NCBI GenBank assembly: GCA_947627905.1
Contig: CANQXX010000015.1
Span: forward strand, 1-44,602
DNA: 44,602 nucleotides
Reading direction: 5' to 3'
From: an uncultured Clostridia bacterium
GTDB taxonomy: Bacteria > Bacillota > Clostridia > Oscillospirales > Ruminococcaceae
The position numbers and the translations under genes were made by a program. The notes under the pieces were generated by a model, which saw nothing but the letters and a program-made list of their open reading frames with translations, did not search any database and had not been told where the DNA came from. Position 1 is the first letter of the stretch. Every line of letters starts with the position of its first letter. Positions 15,307 through 24,922 of this stretch are shown here, one piece after another.

Positions 15307-16773
15307 TTATTTCTTTGATCTTTTATATGTATATCCTGCAATTATCGGCATATCTTTCGATATAACATTATATTCTGATGATTGCAAATAAATATTTTTA
15401 TCATTTATATATTTTTCTGCTGATGTCTTGTTGCTTTCAGAACCGTATATATTTTCGTTTAAAAGAATTGAATTATTTTCTTTTCCGGCAGCAAATAAAT
15501 ATTTTTCCGAATTTTTGAAGTGTCGGCCATAATCATATTTTTGGATATCAATATTCAGTATGGAATATTCTCCGCCGTTTTCAAGATCTGCGGAAATACT
15601 TTCCGGCAGATATACAACATCGCTTATTGAATAAATTTTATTATGCTGCACGTCGAATGATATAATTGCCGAGGCTTTTCCGTCTGCAAAAATAATACAT
15701 GAATAATTGTTATCCTTATATATCATGTTCCGGAATACCGGCACTTTGAATGGTTCGCTTACTGATATTGGGATCTCTTCTCCGATTTCCGATATTTCCG
15801 GTATATTGCTTATAATATTTTTTAATTTGTCTTTATTTTTTGCAAAATAATTTACAACAATTTCGGACAATTTTTCTGTGTCCGGTTCCGGATTGCGGTA
15901 TTTCATGTATTTATCAATATATTTTATACATTTATCATAATCAAATCCGTAAAAATTAATAGTGTCAAAAGCATATTTCGGTGAGATAAGCAATGATCTC
16001 ATTATATCTTTAGGAGTATCTTCCGAAAGACCGGTATCCGGAGCAGGAAAATTTTCCATGCCTATGTCAATAACGATATATTCCGGCTTGTCGTTTATAT
16101 ATATGACAGCTCCGTTCCTGTTCGGAGATTCTGCGTCAACGTCAATAAAACAAACTTTTATTTTATCTGAATTATCTGCATCAACTGACATACGAGTATT
16201 TTTTTCAGCCTTTTTATAAAAATCATAATTATAGTTATAATATGTCGTACCGGGTCTGCTTGTTGATTTTCCGACGGTGCAGTTTGTTATGTACCATTTA
16301 TTATTTTCTCCGAATACCATTCCGCTTATCAGAACTTCCGGAGTTTCCTTGGTAAAGCCGTATATGTTTGGAAATATATCCGCACATATTTCCGTTGTGT
16401 CGGTGACAATATTTATTTTCCAGCAGTAATTAAGCTCGGACAGATCTTTTTCTGCAATAAGATACATTGCAGGAAATTCATCTCCGAGATATTTTTTTAC
16501 ACTCTTGACCTTTGTTTCATCATTGAAATCAATGTCGCTGTCCCTGAGACTTTTTACATACATTTTTTTATGAGCTTCGGCAATGTTTTTATTGAAATAA
16601 TTTTTAAGTTCATTTTTACATTTGTTGAACTCGTCTGCCGTTTCAGTTCCGGCAAGCGTTTCAAACCGGATCTCATAATTATTTTTCTGCTCTGACTTTG
16701 CTTCTGCGCAGATTGCGGATAACTGCACAAATATAACAAATATTATCGGGAAAATGCATAAAAATTTTTTCAT
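15307..16773 (-). CDS. Secreted protein of unknown function
   Basis: A 488-residue protein with a clear signal peptide (KKFLCIFPIIFVIFVQLSAICAEA) and probable type I cleavage after AEA; the single Cys lacks a proper lipobox. The rest is Lys/Asn/Ser-rich, with alternating strands and no motif that I recognise. AAAGGAG stands before ATG. The stop codon lies 3 bases from the last mini-array repeat, tail to tail, so the mini-array region might have been inserted at its 3' end. The C-terminus GYTYKRSKK does not look truncated, but without a homologue this is uncertain. Confidence 0.75.
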   Translation of the reverse strand: MKKFLCIFPIIFVIFVQLSAICAEAKSEQKNNYEIRFETLAGTETADEFNKCKNELKNYFNKNIAEAHKKMYVKSLRDSDIDFNDETKVKSVKKYLGDEFPAMYLIAEKDLSELNYCWKINIVTDTTEICADIFPNIYGFTKETPEVLISGMVFGENNKWYITNCTVGKSTSRPGTTYYNYNYDFYKKAEKNTRMSVDADNSDKIKVCFIDVDAESPNRNGAVIYINDKPEYIVIDIGMENFPAPDTGLSEDTPKDIMRSLLISPKYAFDTINFYGFDYDKCIKYIDKYMKYRNPEPDTEKLSEIVVNYFAKNKDKLKNIISNIPEISEIGEEIPISVSEPFKVPVFRNMIYKDNNYSCIIFADGKASAIISFDVQHNKIYSISDVVYLPESISADLENGGEYSILNIDIQKYDYGRHFKNSEKYLFAAGKENNSILLNENIYGSESNKTSAEKYINDKNIYLQSSEYNVISKDMPIIAGYTYKRSKK

Positions 16774-16969
16774 TCTGATCTTCTCCTTTGATTTTAGTCT
16801 TGTTTCTATATAATAAGTGTCTTAATGGGACCGCTTAATTACAAAAAAATAAAATTTTTTCTGAATTTTGTAGGTCTGCACAAAATTTTAATTGTTTTTT
16901 AAGCGAATTGCCATAATATAACGTTGGCAAGGAACTCTTAAAAAATTTTTTTCTTTTTATAGAATTTGT

Positions 16970-16998
16970 TTGCAAAGTTCCGAAAAGTGTGATATAAT
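16970..16998 (+). promoter_or_regulatory. recD2 promoter
   Basis: TTGCAA (16970-16975), 17 bases, TATAAT (16993-16998), 37 bases before the chosen ATG. Confidence 0.8.
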
Positions 16999-17035
16999 AA
17001 AATTTGCACGATATTTCGGAATACGGAGGCAACAT

Positions 17036-19240
17036 ATGGAAGAAAATAACAAAATAATGACCCTTGAGGGCGTTGTTGAATCCGTTCTGTTCAGCAATCC
17101 GGAAAACGGCTATATTGTCCTTGATCTTGATGTGAACGACGATTATGTAACTGTAGTCGGCGAGCTTGGCAATATCGAGGAGGGCGAAGTCCTTACCGTT
17201 TCCGGTGAATATGTGCGCCATGCTAAATTCGGTATGCAGTTCAGAGCAAGCTATTGCCAGCGAAAGCTGCCTGCCACGGAAAATGCAATACTGAAATATC
17301 TTTCTTCCGGCGTGCTGAAAGGTATAGGACCTACTCTTGCAAAGCGAATGGTAGATGAATTTGGTGAAGATACACTTGATGTTATAGAAAATTCTCCGGA
17401 AGAGCTTGTAAAGGTCAGGGGAATAACCGAGAAAAAAGTAGAGGAGATATCCTTGGAGTTCAAGCGCATATTCGGTATACGAGCGCTTATGATATTTCTT
17501 TCCCAGTATGGGATACCGCCGTCCGCAGCCGTCAGCGCATGGAAAAAGTGGGGGCAGTACGCGGTAGAGATAATAAAGGAAAATCCTTATATCCTCTGCG
17601 GGAACGGCATTGACCTGCCGTTTGACAAGGCGGAAAGCATGGCTGAAAAGATAGGCTTTCCTATGGACAGCGAAAGCCGTGTTGCAGCAGGTATCATTTA
17701 TATTCTTACTGAAAACACATATTCCGGACATACCTGCCTGCCTTATGACAGGCTGAAAAGTACTGCCGTAAAGTTTCTCGGCATAAGCGAGGATCTGTTT
17801 GACAGATATCTTGAAAGCCAGTGCTATGAAGAAAACCTTGTAAGATACGAAAAAGGCGGACGGAGCTTCATCTATCTTGCGGATTATTATACCGCCGAAA
17901 GCTATATTGCCGGACGGCTCGGCGTAATGAGCTCAGGTCTTAAAGATACCGGCTATGATTATTCAAAACTTATAGATATTGAAGAAAGAGCCAAAGATAT
18001 AACCTATGCCGAACAGCAGCGCAAAGCAATATCTCTTGCGCTGTCACAGGGTTTTATGATACTTACAGGCGGTCCGGGAACAGGAAAGACCACTACACTG
18101 AAAGCCATACTTTCCCTTTATGAACAGCGGGGAATGAAAGTCATGCTTGCAGCTCCTACCGGAAAAGCGGCAAAACGCATTTCCGAGCTTACCGGCTGCG
18201 AAGCAAAAACTATACACCGTATGCTTGAAGTTATTTTTGACAATAACGGAAAGCCACGGTTCAAGCATAATGACAACGATCCGCTTCCATGTGACGTGAT
18301 GATAGTTGACGAGATGTCTATGGTCGATACGCTGCTTTTTGAAGCCCTGCTGCGGGCGCTGAAGCTTTCCTGCCGGCTTATAATGGTAGGGGACAGCGAT
18401 CAGCTGCCGTCCGTGGGCGCAGGAAATGTCCTTAAAGATATGATCGAGTGCGGCAAGCTGCCGGTGGTGCAGCTTACCGAGATCTTCCGTCAGGCGCAGC
18501 AAAGCTGTATAGTCACTAACGCTCATAAGATAGTAAACGGCATACAGCCGGATCTTACCCGTTCCGACAGCGATTTTTTCTTTATGCAGAGGCTTGATTA
18601 TGCGTCCGCGTCGGATACGGTGGTAGAGCTTGTTTCAGAAAGACTTCCTGCCGCATACGGATATTCGCCCTCAGAGGATATACAGGTGCTTTGCCCTTCG
18701 AGAAAAGGCGCGCTTGGCGTTGTTGAAATGAACAAAACGCTTCAGATGACGCTTAATCCACCCGAAAAGGGCAAGCAGGAGGTCAGGGGCATTATCTATA
18801 ATTTCCGCTGCGGAGATAAAGTAATGCAGATAAAGAATAATTACGATATAGAATGGTCGCGGAACGGAGAACGAGGAACAGGTATTTTCAACGGCGATAT
18901 AGGAATAATTATAAAAGCGGTAAAAGCCGAAAGCAAGCTGTTCATTGAGTTTGACGGCAGAACGGCTGAATATACATACGATATGCTCGATCAGCTTGAA
19001 CTGGCATATGCGGTATCAGTGCATAAAAGTCAGGGCAGCGAGTTCAACGCGGTGATAATACCTTTGCTCGGAGGATTTGAGAAGCTGTATTACAGGAATT
19101 TGCTTTATACCGCCGTTACAAGAGCAAAAAAGCTGCTGATAATAGTAGGTTCTTCAAAAGCGGTAAGCACAATGGTCGCAAACGACCGCAGAACGCTGCG
19201 ATATTCATGCCTTAAAGATATGCTTGATAAGGAGATATAG
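17036..19240 (+). CDS. recD2: RecD2-type ATP-dependent 5'-3' DNA helicase
   Basis: A 734-residue superfamily 1B helicase of the RecD2 type, which works without RecBC in Firmicutes in repair and replication-fork maintenance. It has an N-terminal OB-like region, helix-hairpin-helix motifs (VLKGIGPTLAKRM, LVKVRGITEKKVEEI), Walker A GGPGTGKTTTL near 345, Walker B MIVDEMSMVD near 421-430, and C-terminal LAYAVSVHKSQGSEF and YTAVTRAKK motifs. ATG at 17036 has GGAGG 8 bases upstream; the longer frame from 16970 overlaps the promoter. comF follows immediately. Confidence 0.95.
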   Translation: MEENNKIMTLEGVVESVLFSNPENGYIVLDLDVNDDYVTVVGELGNIEEGEVLTVSGEYVRHAKFGMQFRASYCQRKLPATENAILKYLSSGVLKGIGPTLAKRMVDEFGEDTLDVIENSPEELVKVRGITEKKVEEISLEFKRIFGIRALMIFLSQYGIPPSAAVSAWKKWGQYAVEIIKENPYILCGNGIDLPFDKAESMAEKIGFPMDSESRVAAGIIYILTENTYSGHTCLPYDRLKSTAVKFLGISEDLFDRYLESQCYEENLVRYEKGGRSFIYLADYYTAESYIAGRLGVMSSGLKDTGYDYSKLIDIEERAKDITYAEQQRKAISLALSQGFMILTGGPGTGKTTTLKAILSLYEQRGMKVMLAAPTGKAAKRISELTGCEAKTIHRMLEVIFDNNGKPRFKHNDNDPLPCDVMIVDEMSMVDTLLFEALLRALKLSCRLIMVGDSDQLPSVGAGNVLKDMIECGKLPVVQLTEIFRQAQQSCIVTNAHKIVNGIQPDLTRSDSDFFFMQRLDYASASDTVVELVSERLPAAYGYSPSEDIQVLCPSRKGALGVVEMNKTLQMTLNPPEKGKQEVRGIIYNFRCGDKVMQIKNNYDIEWSRNGERGTGIFNGDIGIIIKAVKAESKLFIEFDGRTAEYTYDMLDQLELAYAVSVHKSQGSEFNAVIIPLLGGFEKLYYRNLLYTAVTRAKKLLIIVGSSKAVSTMVANDRRTLRYSCLKDMLDKEI

Positions 19241-19244
19241 CCTG

Positions 19245-19955
19245 ATGACAGGATCAGCCGGAAAATTCAGAGCGTTCATTACCGATATATTTCTGCCTAA
19301 CAGGTGTCCGTTCTGCGGAAAATTTATAACGTGGGACAGGCTTGCCTGTGAGCAGTGCGATAAGACCGTCCCAAGAGCAAACGATAAAATATGCAGACAC
19401 TGCGGAAAACGCAGCTGTATATGTGGAAGCGATATAAATTATGATATGGCGTTCGCATCGTTTTTCTATAACGAAGAACCGGTCAGAAATTCGATATACA
19501 GATTCAAGACGATAGGCGATACAAATATTGCGGAATATGCAGCGGAGGATATTGCTTCATTTATGGAAAAAGAAAATATTCCCAAGCCGGATATGATAAT
19601 TCCTGTCCCTATGGGCAGGAAAAAGCGCAGAAAGCGCGGATTTAACCAAGCGGAACTGTTTGCGGGCTGTATAGGCAAACGCCTTGACACACCCGTGAAT
19701 AAGAATATTCTATATAAAATTGATACAAAAGACGAACAGCACAATTACGGCAGAGATGTAAGGGAAAAGAGAGTAAAGGGTTTGTTTATGGCTGAAGAAG
19801 CGGATCTGTCCGGAATGACGGTAATGATATGCGATGACGTCATGACTACCGGAGCTACGATCAACGAATGTTCTCGTCTCCTTAAAGAACTTGGTGCAGG
19901 ATATGTTATCTCCGCAGTATGTGCGGTAACTGAACTGAATAATAAAACATCATAA
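19245..19955 (+). CDS. comF: ComF family protein
   Basis: A 236-residue ComF-like protein: an N-terminal zinc-ribbon-like region with paired cysteines (CPFCGK, CEQCDK, CRHCGKRSCIC) and a C-terminal phosphoribosyltransferase-type domain (IIPVPMGRKKRRKRGFNQAE, MICDDVMTTGATINEC). In transformable bacteria ComF helps process incoming single-stranded DNA, probably with a helicase-primase complex; its exact activity is unsettled. It sits 4 bases after recD2, a plausible functional pairing in DNA metabolism. ATG at 19245 follows AAGGAG. Confidence 0.9.
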   Translation: MTGSAGKFRAFITDIFLPNRCPFCGKFITWDRLACEQCDKTVPRANDKICRHCGKRSCICGSDINYDMAFASFFYNEEPVRNSIYRFKTIGDTNIAEYAAEDIASFMEKENIPKPDMIIPVPMGRKKRRKRGFNQAELFAGCIGKRLDTPVNKNILYKIDTKDEQHNYGRDVREKRVKGLFMAEEADLSGMTVMICDDVMTTGATINECSRLLKELGAGYVISAVCAVTELNNKTS

Positions 19956-19968
19956 GAAGGTGATAGAT

Positions 19969-20973
19969 TTGGATATAGGCATAGACCTTGGAACGGCAAA
20001 CGTCATTATAGTAATGGGAAACAAAGGCATAGTGCTTGACGAGCCGTCCGTTGTGGCATTCAATAAGAAAATAAACGACGTAATAGCCGTAGGCAGCGAT
20101 GCTTACAAAATGATAGGCAGGACGCCCGATCATATAACAGTCGTAAGACCGCTAAGCGACGGAGTTATATCCGATCATAAAATGACCGAAAGAATGATAA
20201 CGGCATTCATTGAAAAAGTCACTGGCAAACAGCTTTTTATGCCGAATATAATAATGTGCATACCGTCGTCTATAACAGATGTAGAGAGCAGAGCGGTGGT
20301 AGAAGCCGCAAAAACCGCCGGAGCAAGGCAGGTATATCTGATAGAAGAACCGGTGGCGGCTATAATGGGAGCAGGTGTGGATATCTCCGCGCCGGACGGC
20401 AATATGGTGGTGGATATAGGCGGCGGAACTACCGATATAGCGGTCATTTCGCTGAACGGTGTGGTAGCAAAGCTGTCTCTTAAAATGGCGGGAGAAAAGT
20501 TTGACAGAGCGATAGTAAAATATACAAGCAGCAGATACAGAGTGCTTATAGGCGAAAAAACCGCTGAAAATGCCAAGATAGCCGCTGCAAACGTATATAC
20601 TCCTGACGGCAGCAGAAAGCTCATTGTAAAGGGCAGACATCTTGTAAGAGGACTTCCCGAACGCATAGAACTGAACGACTACGATATATATGAATCTCTG
20701 ATAGACGGTGTAAGAGAGATAATCGACGGCGTTAAAAGCGTTCTGGAGAATACTCCTCCGGAGCTTGCCGGAGATATATACAAAAACGGGATATACCTTA
20801 CCGGCGGAGGAGCGCTGCTTTTCGGACTGGATAAACTTATGTCCTCGGAACTTGGCGTGGAATGTCATATTGCGGACGATCCGCTTTCCTGCGTTGCACG
20901 GGGAACAAGACTGGCGTTCAAAAATATAGACAAGCTGCTTGACGGCTTCGAGCACGTTTCCATGTATAACTGA
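19969..20973 (+). CDS. MreB/Mbl-family rod-shape actin
   Basis: A 334-residue bacterial actin with the phosphate-binding motifs IGIDLGTANVIIV at the N-terminus, MVVDIGGGTTDIAVI in the middle and IYLTGGGALLFGLDKL near the end. It guides the peptidoglycan elongation machinery under the membrane. No mreC or mreD follows, so this is a stand-alone paralogue (Mbl- or MreBH-like). TTG at 19969 is chosen because AAGGTG lies 6 bases upstream and the protein then starts at MDIGIDLGT; GTG at 19960 is too close to the Shine-Dalgarno. Confidence 0.92.
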   Translation: MDIGIDLGTANVIIVMGNKGIVLDEPSVVAFNKKINDVIAVGSDAYKMIGRTPDHITVVRPLSDGVISDHKMTERMITAFIEKVTGKQLFMPNIIMCIPSSITDVESRAVVEAAKTAGARQVYLIEEPVAAIMGAGVDISAPDGNMVVDIGGGTTDIAVISLNGVVAKLSLKMAGEKFDRAIVKYTSSRYRVLIGEKTAENAKIAAANVYTPDGSRKLIVKGRHLVRGLPERIELNDYDIYESLIDGVREIIDGVKSVLENTPPELAGDIYKNGIYLTGGGALLFGLDKLMSSELGVECHIADDPLSCVARGTRLAFKNIDKLLDGFEHVSMYN

Positions 20974-21041
20974 TCAACATAATACAAGCTGTCCGGCGCA
21001 TATCCTGTAACGATCCGGGATAATGTGAAAGGAGCTTTATT

Positions 21042-21329
21042 ATGAAATGTACTCTTGCTGAACTTAAAAATAAAGAAATAATAAATATAAAAAACGGAGA
21101 ACGCCTCGGCTTTGTTGACGATATCGAATTTGATACCGAAGATCAGACGGTAAGATCGTTTATAGTGTACGGCAGAGCAAGGCTTTTCGGGCTTCTTGGA
21201 AGAGAGGACGATATAATCATCACCTGCGATGATATTGAAATAATTGGTGTGGATACTCTGTTGATATCTGTAGGTGAGGCAGAATTAGCAAAAAGACGTT
21301 CTGTTATCACTAAAAATTTGTTAAAATAG
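21042..21329 (+). CDS. YlmC/YmxH family PRC-barrel protein
   Basis: A 95-residue PRC-barrel-like protein with LKNKEIINIKNGERLGFVDDIEFD, then FIVYGRARLFGLLGREDDIIITCDDIEIIGVDTLLI. This matches the small YlmC/YmxH family widespread in spore-forming Firmicutes and linked to sporulation. Its molecular function is not established. AAAGGAG lies upstream of ATG. It stands between mreB and rpsB. Confidence 0.85.
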   Translation: MKCTLAELKNKEIINIKNGERLGFVDDIEFDTEDQTVRSFIVYGRARLFGLLGREDDIIITCDDIEIIGVDTLLISVGEAELAKRRSVITKNLLK

Positions 21330-21344
21330 CACAATTGCCAGTGC

Positions 21345-21373
21345 TTGCATTTTCAAAAAAAATGTGGTATAAT
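21345..21373 (+). promoter_or_regulatory. rpsB-tsf promoter
   Basis: TTGCAT (21345-21350), 17 bases, TATAAT (21368-21373). It would give an rpsB leader of about 140 bases. Confidence 0.85.
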
Positions 21374-21423
21374 ATTTAGGCAATATTTGTGACGCGGAAT
21401 ATCCCGCATCGCAGAAATTCGCA

Positions 21424-21485
21424 CGCATGAGTTTTTACCGGCGGTGCTTTCCCAAAATAAAGTTTCCGGTAAGTCAAGCCATGCG
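21424..21485 (+). promoter_or_regulatory. Structured rpsB leader, candidate S2 autoregulatory element
   Basis: CGCATG (21424-21429) pairs with CATGCG (21480-21485), and inside it TTACCGG (21435-21441) pairs with CCGGTAA (21466-21472). This gives a nested stem with an internal loop and a 24-base apical loop. It precedes the rpsB Shine-Dalgarno by about 20 bases; a second GGAGG directly follows the outer stem. Ribosomal protein operons are often regulated by such leaders. I cannot match it to a named family. Confidence 0.5.
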
Positions 21486-21520
21486 GAGGAAAAAACTATA
21501 TTTATCAGGAGGAACTACAA

Positions 21521-22258
21521 ATGGGCGTAGTATCAATGAAACAGCTTCTCGAAGCAGGCGTTCACTTCGGTCACCAGACCAGAAGATGGAATCCGAAAAT
21601 GGCTCCGTATATCTTTACGGAAAGAAACGGCATCTACATCATCGACCTTCAGAAAACAGTAAAGAAACTTGACGAAGCTTATAACTTCATCAAGTCCGTT
21701 GCCGAAAACGGCGACACGGTCCTTTTTGTCGGCACTAAGAAGCAGGCAGGCGATTCCGTCAAGGAAGAAGCCGTCCGTGCAGGCGTTCACTATGTAAACG
21801 CAAGATGGCTCGGCGGTATGATGACCAACTTCAAGACTATCCAGAGACGTATCAAGAGACTTGAACAGCTCCACCAGATGGAAGAGGACGGAACATTCAA
21901 CCTCCTTCCAAAGAAGGAAGTTGTAAAGCTCCAGCTCGAGATCGAAAAGCTCGAAAAATATCTTGGCGGTATCAAGACAATGACAAAGCTCCCCGGAGCA
22001 CTCTTTGTCGTTGACCCGAGAAAGGAAAAGATCGCTGTTGCCGAGGCAAAGAAACTGGGTATTCCTATCGTTGCTATCGTTGACACAAACTGCGACCCTG
22101 ACGACGTTGATTACGTTATCCCCGGAAATGACGACGCTATCCGCGCTGTAAAACTCATTGCCGGCGCTATGGCTGACGCTGTTATCGAGGGCAGACAGGG
22201 CGAACAGGAAGCTGCTGCAGCTGAAGAGGCTGAAGCCGAAGAAGAAGCTGCTGAATAA
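21521..22258 (+). CDS. rpsB: 30S ribosomal protein S2
   Basis: A 245-residue S2 with the family start [24 protein letters not shown], the segment [13 protein letters not shown] and [38 protein letters not shown]. The C-terminus is a Glu/Ala-rich tail. AGGAGG lies 8 bases before ATG. It pairs with tsf 87 bases downstream in the conserved rpsB-tsf order. Confidence 0.99.
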   Translation: MGVVSMKQLLEAGVHFGHQTRRWNPKMAPYIFTERNGIYIIDLQKTVKKLDEAYNFIKSVAENGDTVLFVGTKKQAGDSVKEEAVRAGVHYVNARWLGGMMTNFKTIQRRIKRLEQLHQMEEDGTFNLLPKKEVVKLQLEIEKLEKYLGGIKTMTKLPGALFVVDPRKEKIAVAEAKKLGIPIVAIVDTNCDPDDVDYVIPGNDDAIRAVKLIAGAMADAVIEGRQGEQEAAAAEEAEAEEEAAE

Positions 22259-22345
22259 TTTCATAATAATAATATACGATAAAACGGCAGGCGTTGATGA
22301 TCCCTGCCGTATTTCGGAAATGATAAGTTTTTAGGAGGAATAAAA

Positions 22346-23266
22346 ATGGCTGTATCCGTACAGGAGATAAAAGACCTTATGAAAGCTACCGGCGTTGGTA
22401 TGATGGACTGCAAAAAGGCTCTTGAAGAAGCAGAGGGCGACACCGAAAAGGCAGTTACCATTCTCCGTGAAAAGGGTCTTGCCACACAGGCTAAGAAAAG
22501 TTCCAGAGTTGCTGCGGAGGGTATCGTTACTTCCGTTGTTGAGGGCAATGTTGGTGCTGTTGTAGAAGTTAACATTGAAACAGACTTTGCTGCAAACAAC
22601 GACGAGTTCAAAGCATTCGTTGCTGCTGTTGCAAAGACAGTTATTGAAAAGGATCCCGCAGATGTTGACGCTCTGAAAGCTGCAACTATCAGCGGCGGAA
22701 GCAAGAGCGTTGAGGAAACTCTTCAGGATCTTTTCATCAAGATCAGAGAGAACATGGTGATTCGCCGTTTCAAGAGACTTGAGGGCGTACTTGTTCCTTA
22801 CGTTCACGGCGGCGGAAGCATAGGCGTTATGGTTAAGCTGGATACCGATCTTCCTGCTGATAAGGTATTTGAAGTCGGCAAGAACTGCGCGCTTCAGGTA
22901 GCTGCTATGAATCCTGCTTACCTGAACAGAGAGTCCGTTCCTGCGGAAGTTCTTGATGAAGAAAAGAAGATCATCATGACCCAGATGGCTGAAGATCCTA
23001 AAATGGCTTCCAAGCCTGAGCAGGTTAGAGCAAAGATCGCAGAGGGCAAGGTAGGCAAGTACTACAGTGAGAACTGCCTCCTTGAACAGGCTTATGTAAA
23101 GGACGACAAGATGAACGTTCAGAATTACATCAAGACTGCTGCAAAGGAACTTGGCGGAAATATCAATGTTGTTGAGTATGTTCGCTTTGAGAGAGGCGAG
23201 GGCATCGAGAAGAAGAAAGATGATTTTGCTGCCGAAGTTGCCAGCATGGCAAGCGGAAATAAGTAA
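22346..23266 (+). CDS. tsf: Elongation factor Ts
   Basis: A 306-residue EF-Ts, the nucleotide exchange factor of EF-Tu. It has the N-terminal UBA-like domain (QEIKDLMKATGVGMMDCKKALEEA), the TDFAANNDEF core motif, two dimerisation subdomains, and a full C-terminus. TAGGAGG lies upstream. Second gene of the rpsB-tsf operon, followed by a strong terminator. Confidence 0.99.
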   Translation: MAVSVQEIKDLMKATGVGMMDCKKALEEAEGDTEKAVTILREKGLATQAKKSSRVAAEGIVTSVVEGNVGAVVEVNIETDFAANNDEFKAFVAAVAKTVIEKDPADVDALKAATISGGSKSVEETLQDLFIKIRENMVIRRFKRLEGVLVPYVHGGGSIGVMVKLDTDLPADKVFEVGKNCALQVAAMNPAYLNRESVPAEVLDEEKKIIMTQMAEDPKMASKPEQVRAKIAEGKVGKYYSENCLLEQAYVKDDKMNVQNYIKTAAKELGGNINVVEYVRFERGEGIEKKKDDFAAEVASMASGNK

Positions 23267-23289
23267 TTTCCTTTTTGAATATTAACGAT

Positions 23290-23321
23290 AACGCTCCCGA
23301 ATAATTTCCGGGAGCGTTTTT
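23290..23321 (+). terminator. rpsB-tsf terminator
   Basis: AACGCTCCCG and CGGGAGCGTT arms around a 9-base loop, followed by a T-run. Confidence 0.95.
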
Positions 23322-23329
23322 GCTATATT

Positions 23330-23359
23330 AAAAAGCCCGGAGAATATTCCGGGCTTTTT
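23330..23359. terminator. Bidirectional terminator, mainly for the GH25 gene
   Basis: AAAAAGCCCGG (23330-23340) and CCGGGCTTTTT (23349-23359) form an 11-bp stem with T-runs on both strands, 3 bases after the stop of the minus-strand lysozyme gene. Confidence 0.9.
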
Positions 23360-23362
23360 ATG

Positions 23363-24805
23363 TTACTGTCCGTTAAGACCGTTTTTTCTGATTATTTCAG
23401 CATAATCCTTGTAAGCGTAGTTAAGGTCAACTTCTCCGTCGATGCCGTTTATTTCTCCGGTGGAAGAATACTGCCACATTCCGTAATGACCGTTGTAGCT
23501 GTTATTGAGCTTGTCCTTGTCGCCCCAGCTTGCTACCCATATGTCGTACTTCTTTACACGGGACATATCCACGTTGTCGCCGAAGAATTTTGAATAGCTG
23601 TAGATAGTAGCATAATATCCTGCATTTTCAAGTTCGGTCATGAATGCGTCGATTATATCGGTGACCTTTTTGCGGCTCATTTTCTTGTAAAATTCTTCTT
23701 CGATATCAAGAACAACAGGGTATTTGGGATCGTAATTCTTTATCCTGCTGAGGAAGAATTTTGCTTCTTTTTTAGCTTCTGCAACTGTTTTTGCATAGGT
23801 GTAATGATAAAATCCGTAATCTATGCCGTATTCTTCGCAGCCTGCAACATTCTGTTCGAGGCAGATATCGGTGTCCTCGCAGCCAAATGAACTGCGTATC
23901 ATTACATAGTCAATTCCGCTTTTTGAAACAGCCTCCCAGTCTATATCGCCCTGCCATTTTGATACGTCTATACCTCTGAGTATATCATCATATACAGTGA
24001 CAATAAAGCTGTTGCTTGCGCCGCTCCTTGCTGTGACGGTTATTACAGCCGTGCCTTCGCCTACAGCCGTTACAAGACCTGTCGGCGAAACTTCGGCAAC
24101 GCTTTCATCATCGGAAGAATATGTAAGATAGTCATATATTCCCAAAGGATATATTATAGGTTCGATCTGTGTTTCTCTGCCTTTTCTGAGAATAGCGGAG
24201 CGTTCGGAAAAGTCTATTGATTCAACATCGCCGATCTTGAAATCAGTACCGCCCTCGCTGTCGGTAACGGTAAAGTAGATGTTTTTCTTGATGCCCTTGG
24301 AGGTCTCTACCTTTACTTTTGCCGTACCGAATCCTACTGCGGTGACAAGACCGTTATCATCTACCTGAACGATATGTTTCCCATAGCTTTTGAAAGTAAC
24401 ATAATCGTCCGATTTAAGCGGACTAAATCCGTATTGGATCTGGAAAGTCTCGCCTATGATTATGTTATTGTTCTGAGGAACTTTAAGCCTCAGATTTCTT
24501 GCAGGATTTTTTACGACCCGATTATCCTCATTGAACTGACCGGCAATAGCGCTGTCCTCGAAGTAAGGATCATTTTCTTCTTCGTCATTGCTGCCGTCAT
24601 CGTCAAATGGTTCTTCGGCATCGTCCGCTTCTTCAACTTCGGTTTCAATGGAAAAATACGGATCATCTTCCGGAAGAATGTCGTACTGTTCTATCTCGTC
24701 GTCTGCATAAACAGGAAGATCTGCCGCAGCGATCCCCGCAAAGTCGGGTATCATGCAGAGCGACAATACCAGACCGATAAAGGTTAATATTTCTTTCTTT
24801 TTCAC
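23363..24805 (-). CDS. Secreted GH25 lysozyme with Ig-like (Big2) repeats
   Basis: A 480-residue exported muramidase. It has a signal peptide (residues 1 to about 34), a strongly acidic linker (about 35-85), and two bacterial Ig-like domains near 100-180 and 190-275, each with a VTAVGxGTA segment. A GH25 catalytic domain runs from about 277: GIDVSKWQGDIDW, YPVVLDIEEEF with the acidic catalytic pair, and MWQYSSTGEINGIDGEVDLNYAY. It should hydrolyse the glycan backbone of peptidoglycan. GTG at 24805 is the start, with AAGGAG 9 bases upstream. It has its own promoter (24839-24867) and terminator. Its chromosomal setting suggests a housekeeping wall enzyme rather than a phage gene. Confidence 0.92.
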   Translation of the reverse strand: MKKKEILTFIGLVLSLCMIPDFAGIAAADLPVYADDEIEQYDILPEDDPYFSIETEVEEADDAEEPFDDDGSNDEEENDPYFEDSAIAGQFNEDNRVVKNPARNLRLKVPQNNNIIIGETFQIQYGFSPLKSDDYVTFKSYGKHIVQVDDNGLVTAVGFGTAKVKVETSKGIKKNIYFTVTDSEGGTDFKIGDVESIDFSERSAILRKGRETQIEPIIYPLGIYDYLTYSSDDESVAEVSPTGLVTAVGEGTAVITVTARSGASNSFIVTVYDDILRGIDVSKWQGDIDWEAVSKSGIDYVMIRSSFGCEDTDICLEQNVAGCEEYGIDYGFYHYTYAKTVAEAKKEAKFFLSRIKNYDPKYPVVLDIEEEFYKKMSRKKVTDIIDAFMTELENAGYYATIYSYSKFFGDNVDMSRVKKYDIWVASWGDKDKLNNSYNGHYGMWQYSSTGEINGIDGEVDLNYAYKDYAEIIRKNGLNGQ

Positions 24806-24838
24806 CGTTAATGTCTCCTTAATTTATTTCTATTAATT

Positions 24839-24867
24839 ATTCTATAATAATACAACGGATTTGTCAA
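24839..24867 (-). promoter_or_regulatory. GH25 gene promoter
   Basis: Minus strand TTGACA (24862-24867), 17 bases, TAGAAT (24839-24844). Confidence 0.8.
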
Positions 24868-24922
24868 GTATTTTGACGATTTTCCGAAAATTTACTCGGA
24901 TTTTGTATTAATATATATTTTG

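Noticed and set aside
20152-20955. Long minus-strand open frame opposite mreB
   Set aside because: It is fully antisense to a clear MreB gene, has no ribosome binding site and its composition is that of a shadow frame. The same applies to frames opposite rpsB, tsf and cas9.
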